Source of the DNA: RGIG5612 sp017511185
Lineage (GTDB): Bacteria; Bacillota; Clostridia; Lachnospirales; Lachnospiraceae
DNA length: 10,354 nt
Reading direction: 5' to 3'
NCBI GenBank assembly: GCA_017511185.1
Contig: JAFWLF010000124.1
Coordinates: 1 to 10,354, forward strand
Shown: piece after piece, positions 1 to 7,037 of the stretch
How positions within the stretch are numbered: the first letter of the stretch is position 1
How the letters are laid out: every line of letters begins with the position of its first letter
Translations under genes and position numbers: made by a program
Notes under the pieces: model-generated
The model's database searches: none
What the model was told of the DNA's origin: nothing
The model's input: the letters and a program-made list of their open reading frames with translations, nothing else

Positions 1-2
1 AT

Positions 3-80
3 AGTAATTGGAATCCATGGCATGGCTGTATAAAATGCAGTGACTGCGGCGGATGTGACGGTAATAAAACCGGAGAATAA
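3..80 (+). CDS. C-terminal end of a Cys-rich reading frame (partial)
   Basis: An open frame enters from the left edge and stops at TAA 78-80; only 25 residues are visible and no start codon is present. The fragment contains NWNPWHGCIKCSDCGGC, with four cysteines in a C-x2-C-x2-C-x2-C spacing that could bind a metal or an Fe-S cluster. The WNPWxGC portion resembles the opening motif of DUF5131 (phage Gp37/Gp68-like, radical-SAM-related) proteins, but there it sits at the N-terminus and is followed by a GC..CY element, which is absent here. It may therefore be a broken remnant of such a gene or the genuine tail of an unrelated Cys-rich protein. The following acyltransferase starts 5 bases after this stop, which fits an operon. 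I cannot assign a function. Confidence 0.3.
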   Translation, partial: SNWNPWHGCIKCSDCGGCDGNKTGE

Positions 81-85
81 ATACT

Positions 86-1177
86 TTGGATCAAGTGATA
101 GAAAGAGATAACAAAATAGAAACGAAGAAGGCATCCTTCGGACGGATGGAGTTTGTAGATGTTGCAAAAGGCATTGCCATGATCTGCATTGTCTTAGGAC
201 ATATGGGGATCAGCGGGATCAACCGCTTTGTCTTTACGTTTCATGTCCCTGTGTTTTTCCTGATCAGCGGGTATTTTATTTCTGCAGAGGAAAAGCTGTC
301 TTCGTTTATCGTTAAAAAACTGAGAACACTCATTGTGCCGTATTTTCTGACTTGCGGCGTCATCGTTGTACTGGGGGTTCTGAAAGGTCTGCTTTTAAGT
401 GGAATGGGCGGCGCCCTGCACGAGGCCAAATACTGGCTCTATGCCTCCATTTACGGAGCGGGCGATTCCTATCAGGAGCCGTTCTATATTGCGGCCATCG
501 GCGCCATCTGGTTTCTCTGGGCTCTATTCTGGGGAAGCATATTCCTTAAGATCTCTTTGAAGATGAAGCCGGTCCTTCGGCTGGCCTTTGTCATCGCCCT
601 CTTTCTGTTTGGATATTTCACACGGAGCTGGTTCTGGTTCCCTCTCAGCATTCAGGCCGGATGCTGTGCCACGCTTTGGGTCTATATCGGATACTTGTTC
701 AAACGCTTTCAAGAGATGCGGGAAAAACTGCCGCCGGAGTGCAAATATATTGCCCTTCTGTTTAGCTTTGTCGTCTGGGTATACTTTATCATTCAGTTCC
801 AGACATTCTGGCTGGTTCACTGCGACATCGGCAGAGGAGTGGTAGATATTTTTGGTTCTCTTTGTGCCTCCTATGCAGTGATCCAGATATCAAGGTATAT
901 CTGGAAGATCCCGCTGATAGGCAGAGGGCTTGCTTATTTGGGCAAGTACAGCCTGTTCATGCTTTGCATCCACATTATTGAGCTGGATCTGTTCCCGTGG
1001 GATCGCGTGAGGATGCTGCTTGAAAATCGTTTTTCGGCTCCGTCGTTCCTTTCCACATTGGTCATTATTGTGGGCAAACTCATCATTATCATCGCCCTCA
1101 CCGTCCTTGCGTCTAAGATCACATTCATCAAACGCCTATTTGGAATAAGGGTGGAAACCAAAAAAGAAAACGTTTAA
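86..1177 (+). CDS. Acyltransferase family 3 membrane protein (O-acetyltransferase, fucose 4-O-acetylase type)
   Basis: This is an integral membrane acyltransferase of 363 residues, the usual size for the acyltransferase-3 family (COG3594 / OafA-like), which transfers acetyl or other acyl groups onto cell-surface sugars. The family signature is visible near the N-terminus: K28-x10-H39 in the segment DVAKGIAMICIVLGH, followed by FTFHVPVFFLISGYF at 50-64, typical of the fucose 4-O-acetylase subgroup. About ten hydrophobic segments follow to about residue 350, ending in a basic cytoplasmic tail. The start chosen is TTG at 86, ten bases after a CGGAG ribosome binding site; ATG at 146 (residue 21) would also retain the whole catalytic domain and cannot be excluded. 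The gene is followed after 36 bases by a lipoprotein gene with no terminator between, so the two are probably co-transcribed. The glycan acceptor is unknown. Confidence 0.85.
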   Translation: MDQVIERDNKIETKKASFGRMEFVDVAKGIAMICIVLGHMGISGINRFVFTFHVPVFFLISGYFISAEEKLSSFIVKKLRTLIVPYFLTCGVIVVLGVLKGLLLSGMGGALHEAKYWLYASIYGAGDSYQEPFYIAAIGAIWFLWALFWGSIFLKISLKMKPVLRLAFVIALFLFGYFTRSWFWFPLSIQAGCCATLWVYIGYLFKRFQEMREKLPPECKYIALLFSFVVWVYFIIQFQTFWLVHCDIGRGVVDIFGSLCASYAVIQISRYIWKIPLIGRGLAYLGKYSLFMLCIHIIELDLFPWDRVRMLLENRFSAPSFLSTLVIIVGKLIIIIALTVLASKITFIKRLFGIRVETKKENV

Positions 1178-1213
1178 AATATCCATATAGTTAAAAAGAT
1201 TGGGGGATAAAAC

Positions 1214-3070
1214 ATGAAATCGATCAAATATCTTTTGATTCCGGTCATCGTACTATGCCTGATCCTGACAGCATGCAAAGGGAAGGCCCCTTCCGGTGAC
1301 GGCGCAGCATCGTCTGAACGGGCGATGGAGAATTTCCTGAACAAGCTGGAAGAAGGCAATTACACGATGAACGTGGAAGGCTATCTGAAAACGACGGCCT
1401 ATTCCCGTGATCTGGTTTATTTTGACTCCTTGGAAGACAATTTCACAGATCTCACGGTGATGAGCGTGAATAACGAAACGTTCCAGGCTGCTCTGAAAGA
1501 CGGCGGACTGGAGAATGTCCGGTTCCTCACGGAAGGGCAGGCCATTGATGTGGCGAAAGAGAGGCTGGTCACTTCCTGGCTGGATCTTGCAGAGGGCAAT
1601 ATCTGGAACCTTTTCTACAATGATCCGGAGGAGCCGTTAAAGTTTGTCTCTTATGATGACAACTTAAAAGATAATGTCCGGAAACTTGTCGGCAATCGGG
1701 AGACATCGCTCAGACTGATGCATGAGGTATATCTGGTTCTGGATAAGGAAGATCCAACCGTTGTGCATATCCAGTCAGAGGTGGATGACGATGTCGTTGC
1801 CCGCATTAACTATGACAATATTGACATCGTCATCACGTTTGGAGATGCAGAAGGGAATGCGGCATCGGAAGCATGGATGAAGGATCCAGTCTATCCGGAA
1901 GCCAAAACCGGCTGGACGGAAGATGATGCGTTCATTTTCAACTCTGTTTTGATGACGAACAATGGAGATGAGATCATCCCGTTCCCAAGTTTTGCAAGTT
2001 ATGCGCTGACCAATGACGGCCAGAACTTCCTCATGGAGGATGAGATCACGCTCCGCGATTCACATGCCAGCGAGGAGGATGTACAGAATTATATTGCATC
2101 TCTTTTGGCAGCAGGATTTACAGAGGCGAAAGAAAAAACGCAGAACGGAAACGAATTGACCTGCTACCACCGTATGCTGAGGGAAGAGTATCAGTGCTAC
2201 GCATCCCTTGCTGTTGACTATGACAACGGTTTTAATCTGAAGGGAAGAAAGTATTATGACTGCCCGACTTATGATGATCTTGCCTCGGTCAATGAGCTGA
2301 TCAAAGCCTGCGGATTCCCGGAACTGCCTGCATCGGATGCCATCACTTCTGTTGCGGCAACGAACCGGGCAAATCCAACGATAGAATCCTGGTTGTATTT
2401 ATTCGATTATGATCTGGCCCTTTATGTAGATATCCCATGCAAGGATGAGACGGTACTAAAAGCTTATCTGGAAGACTACAGTCAGGCTTTGCAGAACGCT
2501 GGATTCTATTCTACGGAGAAGGATGAGACGGATACGCAGGAAGATGCGATCAATCTGATGAAAGAGGCAAACAAGCCAACCAATCTGAAGGCAATGCTGG
2601 GATTGGAGCCGGACGAGATGATGGCTACGGCAAATGAGTTTGCGGACTTCCGTTATCATTTTGAAGATGGAAAGGTGACGCTTCTGTTTAAAGCAGAGCA
2701 TTACTATACGCCGGAAGAGACGTCTGCGATGATCGCAGCTGCAGGATTCCCGCAGATCACGTTCCATGATAATGAGTACTTCAGCAGCCGTGATATGAAG
2801 AAGTTTGCAAAGGTTGTCCATGGCAAGAATGCTAAATCGTATGTGTCTGTCAACCAGACCTTTGCAAATACGGCTGAAGCGGAAACATTCCTGACTGAAC
2901 TGGAAGCAAAATTGAATGCGGCTGGGTATGACAGGGAGAATCCTGAAGTGGTCGGATCCCGGAAGCAGATTGCCATTGTGAATCCGACGCAGGATATGAT
3001 TGTTGGTATCGACCTGTTTGAGCAGCTTGACGGCACAGGCCTGGTCGTGTTGGATTTTGAGGCAGAGTAA
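1214..3070 (+). CDS. Large surface lipoprotein of unknown function with repeated modules
   Basis: The protein has 618 residues. It opens with a lipoprotein signal peptide: two lysines, a hydrophobic core and the lipobox LTAC with the lipidated cysteine at residue 21, so the mature protein should be anchored on the outside of the cytoplasmic membrane. The ATG is preceded by GGGGG at 1202-1206. The rest is acidic, soluble and not a family I recognise. A helix motif ending in AGF/AGY recurs: EEDVQNYIASLLAAGF near 287, DETVLKAYLEDYSQALQNAGF near 410 and AEAETFLTELEAKLNAAGY near 553. A second motif, GFPELP near 367 and GFPQITF near 509, alternates with them, which suggests duplicated bipartite domains of about 140 residues. 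Cysteines are rare. It lies directly behind the acyltransferase in a likely operon and is closed by a strong terminator. It may be an envelope binding or scaffold protein, but that is a guess. Confidence 0.8.
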   Translation: MKSIKYLLIPVIVLCLILTACKGKAPSGDGAASSERAMENFLNKLEEGNYTMNVEGYLKTTAYSRDLVYFDSLEDNFTDLTVMSVNNETFQAALKDGGLENVRFLTEGQAIDVAKERLVTSWLDLAEGNIWNLFYNDPEEPLKFVSYDDNLKDNVRKLVGNRETSLRLMHEVYLVLDKEDPTVVHIQSEVDDDVVARINYDNIDIVITFGDAEGNAASEAWMKDPVYPEAKTGWTEDDAFIFNSVLMTNNGDEIIPFPSFASYALTNDGQNFLMEDEITLRDSHASEEDVQNYIASLLAAGFTEAKEKTQNGNELTCYHRMLREEYQCYASLAVDYDNGFNLKGRKYYDCPTYDDLASVNELIKACGFPELPASDAITSVAATNRANPTIESWLYLFDYDLALYVDIPCKDETVLKAYLEDYSQALQNAGFYSTEKDETDTQEDAINLMKEANKPTNLKAMLGLEPDEMMATANEFADFRYHFEDGKVTLLFKAEHYYTPEETSAMIAAAGFPQITFHDNEYFSSRDMKKFAKVVHGKNAKSYVSVNQTFANTAEAETFLTELEAKLNAAGYDRENPEVVGSRKQIAIVNPTQDMIVGIDLFEQLDGTGLVVLDFEAE

Positions 3071-3082
3071 ATGTCATATAAA

Positions 3083-3122
3083 AAGGATGCGCACCCGGCT
3101 GGATGCGCATCCTTATTTTTTT
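3083..3122. terminator. Bidirectional intrinsic terminator
   Basis: An 11-bp perfect stem pairs 3083-3093 (AAGGATGCGCA) with 3104-3114, around a 10-base loop. On the plus strand it is followed by TTATTTTTTT-like sequence (3113-3122), ending the acyltransferase-lipoprotein operon. On the minus strand the stem is followed by TTTTATAT, and it lies just past the stop of the convergent membrane protein gene, so it probably serves both. Confidence 0.9.
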
Positions 3123-3140
3123 GTTTCAATGATTTCCGGT

Positions 3141-3803
3141 TTAGTGTTCTTTCAGCATTTTCTTTGCTTTGCCAAGGAATACCAGGTATACGATAGCAAA
3201 GACAATGGTCAATAAAGCACCGATCAGGGCGATGATACCGCTGACCATAACTGCTGCATTTCCGGTAAGGAGCGAAATAACGTTTGCGATGATCGCAAGT
3301 GCCAGGATAACTGCCTGCAGGATCGCAACACTTCTTGCTCTCTTAACCATTGCATCCTGATCTAATTGAGCTGCCAGATTGCGGACGCCAATGGTAACAA
3401 ATGCGCAAATGATGATGGATGAGAATTCTGTAAAGATCGTGGCAATGTCATCGCCAAATCCATTCGCAACCTTCAGAACGGAGAAGACAGTGGAAAGGAT
3501 GATCAGTACCAGACCGATGATCGCAAAAACAAATGCGGTATAAAAACTGTTGTCATCATGGCTGGCTTTCTTCAAGCCAACGATCTGAAGAATATATCCT
3601 ATGATTGCAAGTACTGCAGCGATCAGACCGACGACAAGGGCGATCAGAGCAAATACGATGGAGCCTCCTTCTGAAGCACCAAGGAATACAATGCCCAAAA
3701 TACCAAAGATAGCAACAACAAAACCAAGAATGGAGGAGATCAGGTTCAGTACCTGTGCGGTATGTATTTTTTTCACTCCATTATAGGCATTTGGATATGT
3801 CAT
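3141..3803 (-). CDS. Six-helix integral membrane protein of unknown function
   Basis: A 220-residue hydrophobic protein with about six predicted membrane segments: roughly residues 19-41, 48-77, 88-112, 122-140, 158-179 and 184-210. It ends in a basic tail (GKAKKMLKEH), which suggests a cytoplasmic C-terminus. The short N-terminus, MTYPNAYNGVKKIH, is polar. I see no catalytic motif, ATP site or transporter signature and cannot name a family. The ATG at 3803 follows a strong GAAAGGAG site at 3813-3820 with nine bases between, and a good sigma-A promoter lies just upstream, so it is a monocistronic unit. It is convergent with the lipoprotein operon and shares its terminator. The protein is certain to be real, but its function is open. 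Confidence 0.85.
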   Translation of the reverse strand: MTYPNAYNGVKKIHTAQVLNLISSILGFVVAIFGILGIVFLGASEGGSIVFALIALVVGLIAAVLAIIGYILQIVGLKKASHDDNSFYTAFVFAIIGLVLIILSTVFSVLKVANGFGDDIATIFTEFSSIIICAFVTIGVRNLAAQLDQDAMVKRARSVAILQAVILALAIIANVISLLTGNAAVMVSGIIALIGALLTIVFAIVYLVFLGKAKKMLKEH

Positions 3804-3836
3804 ATTAGTAGTCTCCTTTCGAAATACACTCCATCA

Positions 3837-3866
3837 TTTATATCACATTTGGGCGTTTTCTGTCTA
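3837..3866 (-). promoter_or_regulatory. Sigma-A promoter of the six-helix membrane protein gene
   Basis: Read on the minus strand, TAGACA (3866-3861) and TATAAA (3842-3837) are separated by 18 bases. Each box matches the -35 or -10 consensus at five of six positions. The expected start of transcription, near 3830, leaves a leader of about 27 bases containing the ribosome binding site. Confidence 0.6.
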
Positions 3867-3886
3867 TATGAGTTTTGCAGAAGTGC

Positions 3887-3917
3887 AAAAAAGCTGCCGC
3901 TTTGGGCGACAGCTTTT
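3887..3917 (-). terminator. Intrinsic terminator after the DUF937-type gene
   Basis: The arms AAAAGCTG (3889-3896) and CAGCTTTT (3910-3917) pair perfectly. A C/A mismatch and three more G-C pairs (3898-3900 with 3906-3908) close a five-base loop. On the minus strand the stem runs into six T residues (3892-3887). It sits 24 bases beyond the stop codon of the gene ending at 3941. The plus-strand side is also followed by a T-rich run, but no plus-strand gene ends there. Confidence 0.8.
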
Positions 3918-3940
3918 ATTTGATTTTTTTGGTCTGGTGT

Positions 3941-4525
3941 TTATTTTTTGAACAGGCCGGAGAGCAGATCACCCAGGCCGCCGGCTGTATCTTTGCCGTC
4001 ATTGCCGGAGAACAGATTGCCTATTCCGCCGAGTGCGTCTTTGCCGGAGCCGCCGCCGAATAAGGATCCAACGAGGCTGTTCAGGTCAACATCATCCGGA
4101 GCTGCATCCGCTTCTGCTGTTGCCTGTTTGCCCATCATGCTCATCAGAAGCGGAGCCGTTGCGGACAGAATGCTGGAGATGCTTCCTGCGGAAACGCCAC
4201 TCTGTGCGGATATATTGTTGGCAGCATTAGCAGCACCTTCTTTTCCTAACAGGTGCTCCACGATCTTTCCGCCATCTTCCAGATCAACATTTCCGAGGAA
4301 GGAAGACAGGTCGGAAAAATCATCTTTGCCGTGGGAAGCCAGAGCATTGGCAAAGGACTGCGCGGTTTCTGCGTTGGTTGCCTGCCCCTGTGCGCCATTC
4401 ATAAACAGCGGAAGAACAGAGGAGAGGACGCCGGAGACATCCTTTTCCGATGTACCCGTAAGGTTACTCAGCGATGATACGCTGTCGGACCCCATGATCG
4501 TATTGAGAATTGAACCAAAATCCAT
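3941..4525 (-). CDS. DUF937 family protein with Gly-rich repeat tail
   Basis: A 194-residue soluble acidic protein with the layout of DUF937 (the family that includes E. coli YidB), whose biochemical role is unknown. Residues 1-135 hold two similar helical stretches: LSNLTGTSEKDVSGVLSSVL followed by PLFMNG at 39-44, and an Ala/Ser-rich stretch with SGVSAGSISSILSATAPLLM at 109-128. The sequence LGKEGAANAANNISAQSGVS matches the family's usual lead-in to its second half. Residues 155-194 are a glycine-rich tail with a 16-residue tandem repeat: GKDALGGIGNLFSGND at 161-176, then GKDTAGGLGDLLSGLF at 177-192, ending KK. There is no signal peptide or membrane helix. The ATG follows GGAGG at 4531-4535. 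The gene is flanked by terminators on both sides and so stands alone. No convincing promoter is visible in the 45 bases upstream. Confidence 0.8.
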   Translation of the reverse strand: MDFGSILNTIMGSDSVSSLSNLTGTSEKDVSGVLSSVLPLFMNGAQGQATNAETAQSFANALASHGKDDFSDLSSFLGNVDLEDGGKIVEHLLGKEGAANAANNISAQSGVSAGSISSILSATAPLLMSMMGKQATAEADAAPDDVDLNSLVGSLFGGGSGKDALGGIGNLFSGNDGKDTAGGLGDLLSGLFKK

Positions 4526-4567
4526 AAATACCTCCTTATGATTGCAGCATGAAAGCTGAGTTGAAAC

Positions 4568-4602
4568 AAAAAAGGGCTTTCTTCTTTCGAAGAAAACCCT
4601 TT
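4568..4602 (-). terminator. Intrinsic terminator after the flavoprotein gene
   Basis: A 14-base arm at 4571-4584 (AAAGGGCTTTCTTC) pairs with 4589-4602 with a single C/A mismatch, around a four-base loop. On the minus strand it is followed by TTTTTTGTTTC. It starts 11 bases past the stop codon at 4613 and separates this gene from the DUF937-type gene. Confidence 0.85.
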
Positions 4603-4612
4603 ATAAAAGACT

Positions 4613-5560
4613 TTAGATTGCAGGGAACTTGACGTCTCTGTAGTATGCTTGTTTTTCTTTGATCGACGGATCGGTGTCGCGCAGACGGTAGTATTCCATT
4701 CTGGTAGCGACAATCTCATCCAGATGATAGCCACGTGCTTCATCGACGTTACGGTCTCTGCAGAGTCCGTTCTCGACGATCTCGAATTTGCCATCTGCTG
4801 TCAGCTTAAGTCCGGCACCGCAGACTGCACACTCGTATGGAAACTCAATGCCATCCCAGTGAGGCTCGCCCTTGAAGACCAGGCCGCCATGGCAGTTCGG
4901 GCAAAGACCCATGTCCGGATCGCCCAGCCATTTCCGTTCTTCCACCGGGGTCTGGATTGCTTCCACAACGTTTTCACCCAGTTTGTGCACGCGCTCCAGA
5001 TGTTCCGGATGTGTGACAATGTTGCCAGGCTGTCCAACTCTGGTGACCATGTACTGGTCAATAACATGAACAGATGTTGTGAACATGGATGCGCTGAGGA
5101 CTTCCAGGGAAAGACCTTGCCAGTCATGGCAGGAACCGCCGACTGCGATCAGCCCGGCGACCATATGCGGATTGACTTTGACAGCACCGATCTTTAAGCG
5201 GAATGCCAGCTCGTATGCCAGGAATCTCTGTGCGAAACGAAGATACATGGAGCTTGGTGCCAGGTCGTATGTCGGGCAGCCGACGATCAGACCGTTGCAG
5301 GACTGGAAGACGTCCATGATCTTTTCCATATCATCTTTTGCTTTCAGGACGCAGCCCGGATAATCATCACGTTTGCCCATTGCAACGTCGCCCATCATCA
5401 TGGTGCAGGATTCGCATCCGGTGCAAGGAAGAATGTTGTAATCAAACAGGTTAATGAAGATGCATTCTGCGCCTTTTGCCTGTGCAGCCAGCAGAGCTTC
5501 TTTGACTGCGATATCACTGTTACCGTTGTGCCGTCCGGCACTGATACCTAAAACCTTCAT
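4613..5560 (-). CDS. Flavodoxin-fold iron-sulfur flavoprotein with C-terminal zinc-ribbon domain (NADPH-dependent FMN reductase family)
   Basis: A 315-residue cytoplasmic redox protein. Residues 1-200 form a flavodoxin-like FMN domain: beta strand MKVLGIS, phosphate loop SAGRHNGNS (7-15), and GCPTYDLAPSSMYLRF (94-109) contacting the flavin. After beta strand 2 there is C46-T-G-C49-E-S-C52 and then C70, the compact cysteine cluster of the Isf-type iron-sulfur flavoproteins, although the last spacing (17) is long. Residues 218-250 hold C220-x2-C223 and C244-x2-C247, a zinc-ribbon-like pair of knuckles, followed by about 65 charged, Tyr-rich residues. The usual family member has about 200 residues, so the C-terminal part is an extension. 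An open frame reaches 30 codons upstream to 5650, but the promoter lies inside that stretch and AAGGAG precedes the ATG at 5560, so 5560 is the start. It probably reduces flavins, quinones or nitro compounds, or passes electrons; the partner is unknown. Confidence 0.85.
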   Translation of the reverse strand: MKVLGISAGRHNGNSDIAVKEALLAAQAKGAECIFINLFDYNILPCTGCESCTMMMGDVAMGKRDDYPGCVLKAKDDMEKIMDVFQSCNGLIVGCPTYDLAPSSMYLRFAQRFLAYELAFRLKIGAVKVNPHMVAGLIAVGGSCHDWQGLSLEVLSASMFTTSVHVIDQYMVTRVGQPGNIVTHPEHLERVHKLGENVVEAIQTPVEERKWLGDPDMGLCPNCHGGLVFKGEPHWDGIEFPYECAVCGAGLKLTADGKFEIVENGLCRDRNVDEARGYHLDEIVATRMEYYRLRDTDPSIKEKQAYYRDVKFPAI

Positions 5561-5614
5561 ATATTTCTCCTTTTCTTGTGTTTTGGGTTTTGCGCGGTTT
5601 GTTTTTATGGAAAA

Positions 5615-5643
5615 ATTATAGCATTTGCGTATAGTGCGGACAA
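5615..5643 (-). promoter_or_regulatory. Extended -10 promoter of the flavoprotein gene
   Basis: On the minus strand, TTGTCC (5643-5638), a 17-base spacer and a perfect TATAAT (5620-5615) are present. The -10 box is preceded by TGC, which makes an extended -10 element. Transcription should start near 5608, giving a leader of about 48 bases. This position rules out translation starting at 5650. Confidence 0.8.
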
Positions 5644-5648
5644 TCAAC

Positions 5649-5689
5649 AAAAAAACGGATTCTGTCTAATAAATGAAGAGATCAGACTA
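5649..5689 (-). terminator. Weak candidate terminator after the glycosidase operon
   Basis: Read on the minus strand just past the TAG at 5689-5687, GTCTGAT and ATTAGAC can pair over seven positions (one G-U) around a loop of about ten bases. After nine more bases comes a run of seven T residues (5655-5649). The distance from stem to T-run is longer than usual, so this is only a possible terminator. Confidence 0.3.
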
Positions 5690-6076
5690 ACGGGAGAGCG
5701 CTCTCTTCTTTTTCAGGATAAACTGTACGACAGCTAAAAGGAGAAGAATGCCGCCGAAGATCGGATAATAAACGATCAGACGGTTGGTCGTGCCGTAAAT
5801 ATCCAGAACCCCTTTCCAGATACTGCCTACAGTTAAAAGCGCAATGGCGTAGTTCCATAGTCTGAGAGCCAGGGCCGGGATCTGCACCTTTGTTTTCAGC
5901 AGGATGCTCTGCAGGATGGCTCCGGCAACAAGCGGGATGGTGAACGCAAATGCCATGAAAGGAGAGAAGACACCATGGCTGAAAAGCTCATAGACCAAAC
6001 CGAAGACTGCAAAAAAAACTGCTGCAATAAAGTGCCAGAGAATATAATTTTTACGTTGTTTAACCGATGTATACAA
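5687..6076 (-). CDS. Small four-helix membrane protein, translationally coupled to the glycosidase
   Basis: A 129-residue membrane protein with about four hydrophobic segments (roughly residues 11-29, 39-59, 68-87 and 101-121), a basic N-terminus (KQRKN) and a basic C-terminus (LKKKRALSR), so both ends are probably cytoplasmic. No family or catalytic motif is recognised. It begins with TTG at 6076-6074, 17 bases inside the end of the preceding glycosidase gene. AAAGGAG at 6088-6094 lies 11 bases upstream, and a TGA in the same frame three codons before the TTG prevents any earlier start. The overlap implies translational coupling with the glycosidase, and possibly a shared role at the membrane. 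The last codons contain a perfect 12-base palindrome (GAGAGCGCTCTC, 5694-5705). Confidence 0.8.
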   Translation of the reverse strand: MYTSVKQRKNYILWHFIAAVFFAVFGLVYELFSHGVFSPFMAFAFTIPLVAGAILQSILLKTKVQIPALALRLWNYAIALLTVGSIWKGVLDIYGTTNRLIVYYPIFGGILLLLAVVQFILKKKRALSR

Positions 6077-7007
6077 TGTCGCTCACACTCCTTTCTGAAA
6101 TCTGATTTCCATTTGTGGTCGGGTTGTTGATGACTTGTCCGTTATAGTACATAGTGGAGGATCCGCCTCCGTCCAGGTTGTAGGCTGTTGTCACACCAAG
6201 ACTTTGCATGAATTCGGCCAGCTCATACAGGGAAAGGCCTTCGCTTTCTGACGTTCTGCCGTCCGATACAACAAACACAAAATGGTTGCTGTCAATGATT
6301 CCGATGGCTGTTCGTGGATTGCTTGCCTTTGCTTTGCCTACTTCCTCATCTTCTGTAACAGCAATCTGCGAATCCTCGATCAGGGCAGGGCCAAAACAGA
6401 AGGCCTGCCAGACTCCTTCATCTAGCAGCTCCTGCGCTGTCTTTTCACTCGCATATTCGATGGAGACACTTCCATCTTTATAGATGCAGAGGATGTCTTT
6501 GCTGTTGCAGCTGTCCCGGTAGATCACGCCGTTCCGGATGACGTAGCCGTTTTCCTGTGAGCCATAGTAATCGCCATTGATGGCCAGGACGGCATTGTTA
6601 GCGGCTGCGATCGCAGATGTTTTTTCTGTAATATTTCTGCCATAGGTATCATCCGCAAACGCAGTCTTGAGATACTGTACGGAAGAGAGGGTGATATCTG
6701 CAACGTAGATCGTGGTATCGTATTCGTAGTATTCGTCCAGGGTGATGCTGTAAGGGTCTATGGTTTCGTTTGTATTGTCATCAGCTGCCTCATCAGATGT
6801 TTCACCTGAATTGTGCGCGGCTACGATGATGCCGTCACTGTTGCTCCCTGAAGAAACAGATGTGGATGTGTTATCAAACATGACTGTGCTGTTCTGCGAA
6901 ACATTTGTTGCATAAGTTTTTGGGATCACAAAGGTATCCAGTGCTACATAGATCGTGAAGGCAAGGAGTAGAGCCCAGAAACAGATTGATAGTATTTTTG
7001 CTTTCAT
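6060..7007 (-). CDS. Membrane-anchored phosphodiester glycosidase family protein (NAGPA / DUF2233 domain)
   Basis: A 315-residue extracytoplasmic enzyme of the family related to mammalian N-acetylglucosamine-1-phosphodiester alpha-N-acetylglucosaminidase; bacterial members cleave sugars attached through phosphodiesters, often on surface polymers. Residues 5-25 are one hydrophobic anchor or signal segment (ILSICFWALLLAFTIYVAL). Residues 36-85 are a Ser/Thr/Asn/Asp-rich linker. The catalytic domain follows with the family motifs in order: LAINGDYYG (141-149), CFGPALI (204-210), NPRTAIGI (230-237), VSDGRTSESEGLSLYELAEF (247-266) and NLDGGGSSTM (277-286). It ends ERSVSDIVYIG, as typical members do. 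All key motifs look intact. An open frame continues upstream to 7079, but the ATG at 7007 follows AAAGGAC and precedes the signal segment, while the upstream part overlaps the likely promoter. It forms an operon with the overlapping four-helix protein. The natural substrate is unknown. Confidence 0.9.
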   Translation of the reverse strand: MKAKILSICFWALLLAFTIYVALDTFVIPKTYATNVSQNSTVMFDNTSTSVSSGSNSDGIIVAAHNSGETSDEAADDNTNETIDPYSITLDEYYEYDTTIYVADITLSSVQYLKTAFADDTYGRNITEKTSAIAAANNAVLAINGDYYGSQENGYVIRNGVIYRDSCNSKDILCIYKDGSVSIEYASEKTAQELLDEGVWQAFCFGPALIEDSQIAVTEDEEVGKAKASNPRTAIGIIDSNHFVFVVSDGRTSESEGLSLYELAEFMQSLGVTTAYNLDGGGSSTMYYNGQVINNPTTNGNQISERSVSDIVYIG

Positions 7008-7037
7008 AATGTAATGTCCTTTTGTTGGGGTTTGTAA

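Noticed and set aside
2704..3129. A 141-codon minus-strand frame over the end of the lipoprotein gene
   Set aside because: It begins inside the lipoprotein coding region, crosses the terminator hairpin and shows no protein-like features.
3948..4541. A 197-codon plus-strand frame rich in Pro, Ser and Arg
   Set aside because: It is the complement of the DUF937-type gene; its odd composition follows from the Gly/Ala/Ser codons on the other strand.
4649..5197. A 182-codon plus-strand frame opposite the flavoprotein gene
   Set aside because: The minus-strand flavoprotein has clear FMN and Cys motifs, promoter, ribosome binding site and terminator. The plus-strand frame has none of these.
5561..5650. 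A 30-codon N-terminal extension of the flavoprotein to a start at 5650
   Set aside because: The extended -10 promoter at 5615-5643 lies within it, and the ATG at 5560 has a good ribosome binding site directly before the first beta strand.
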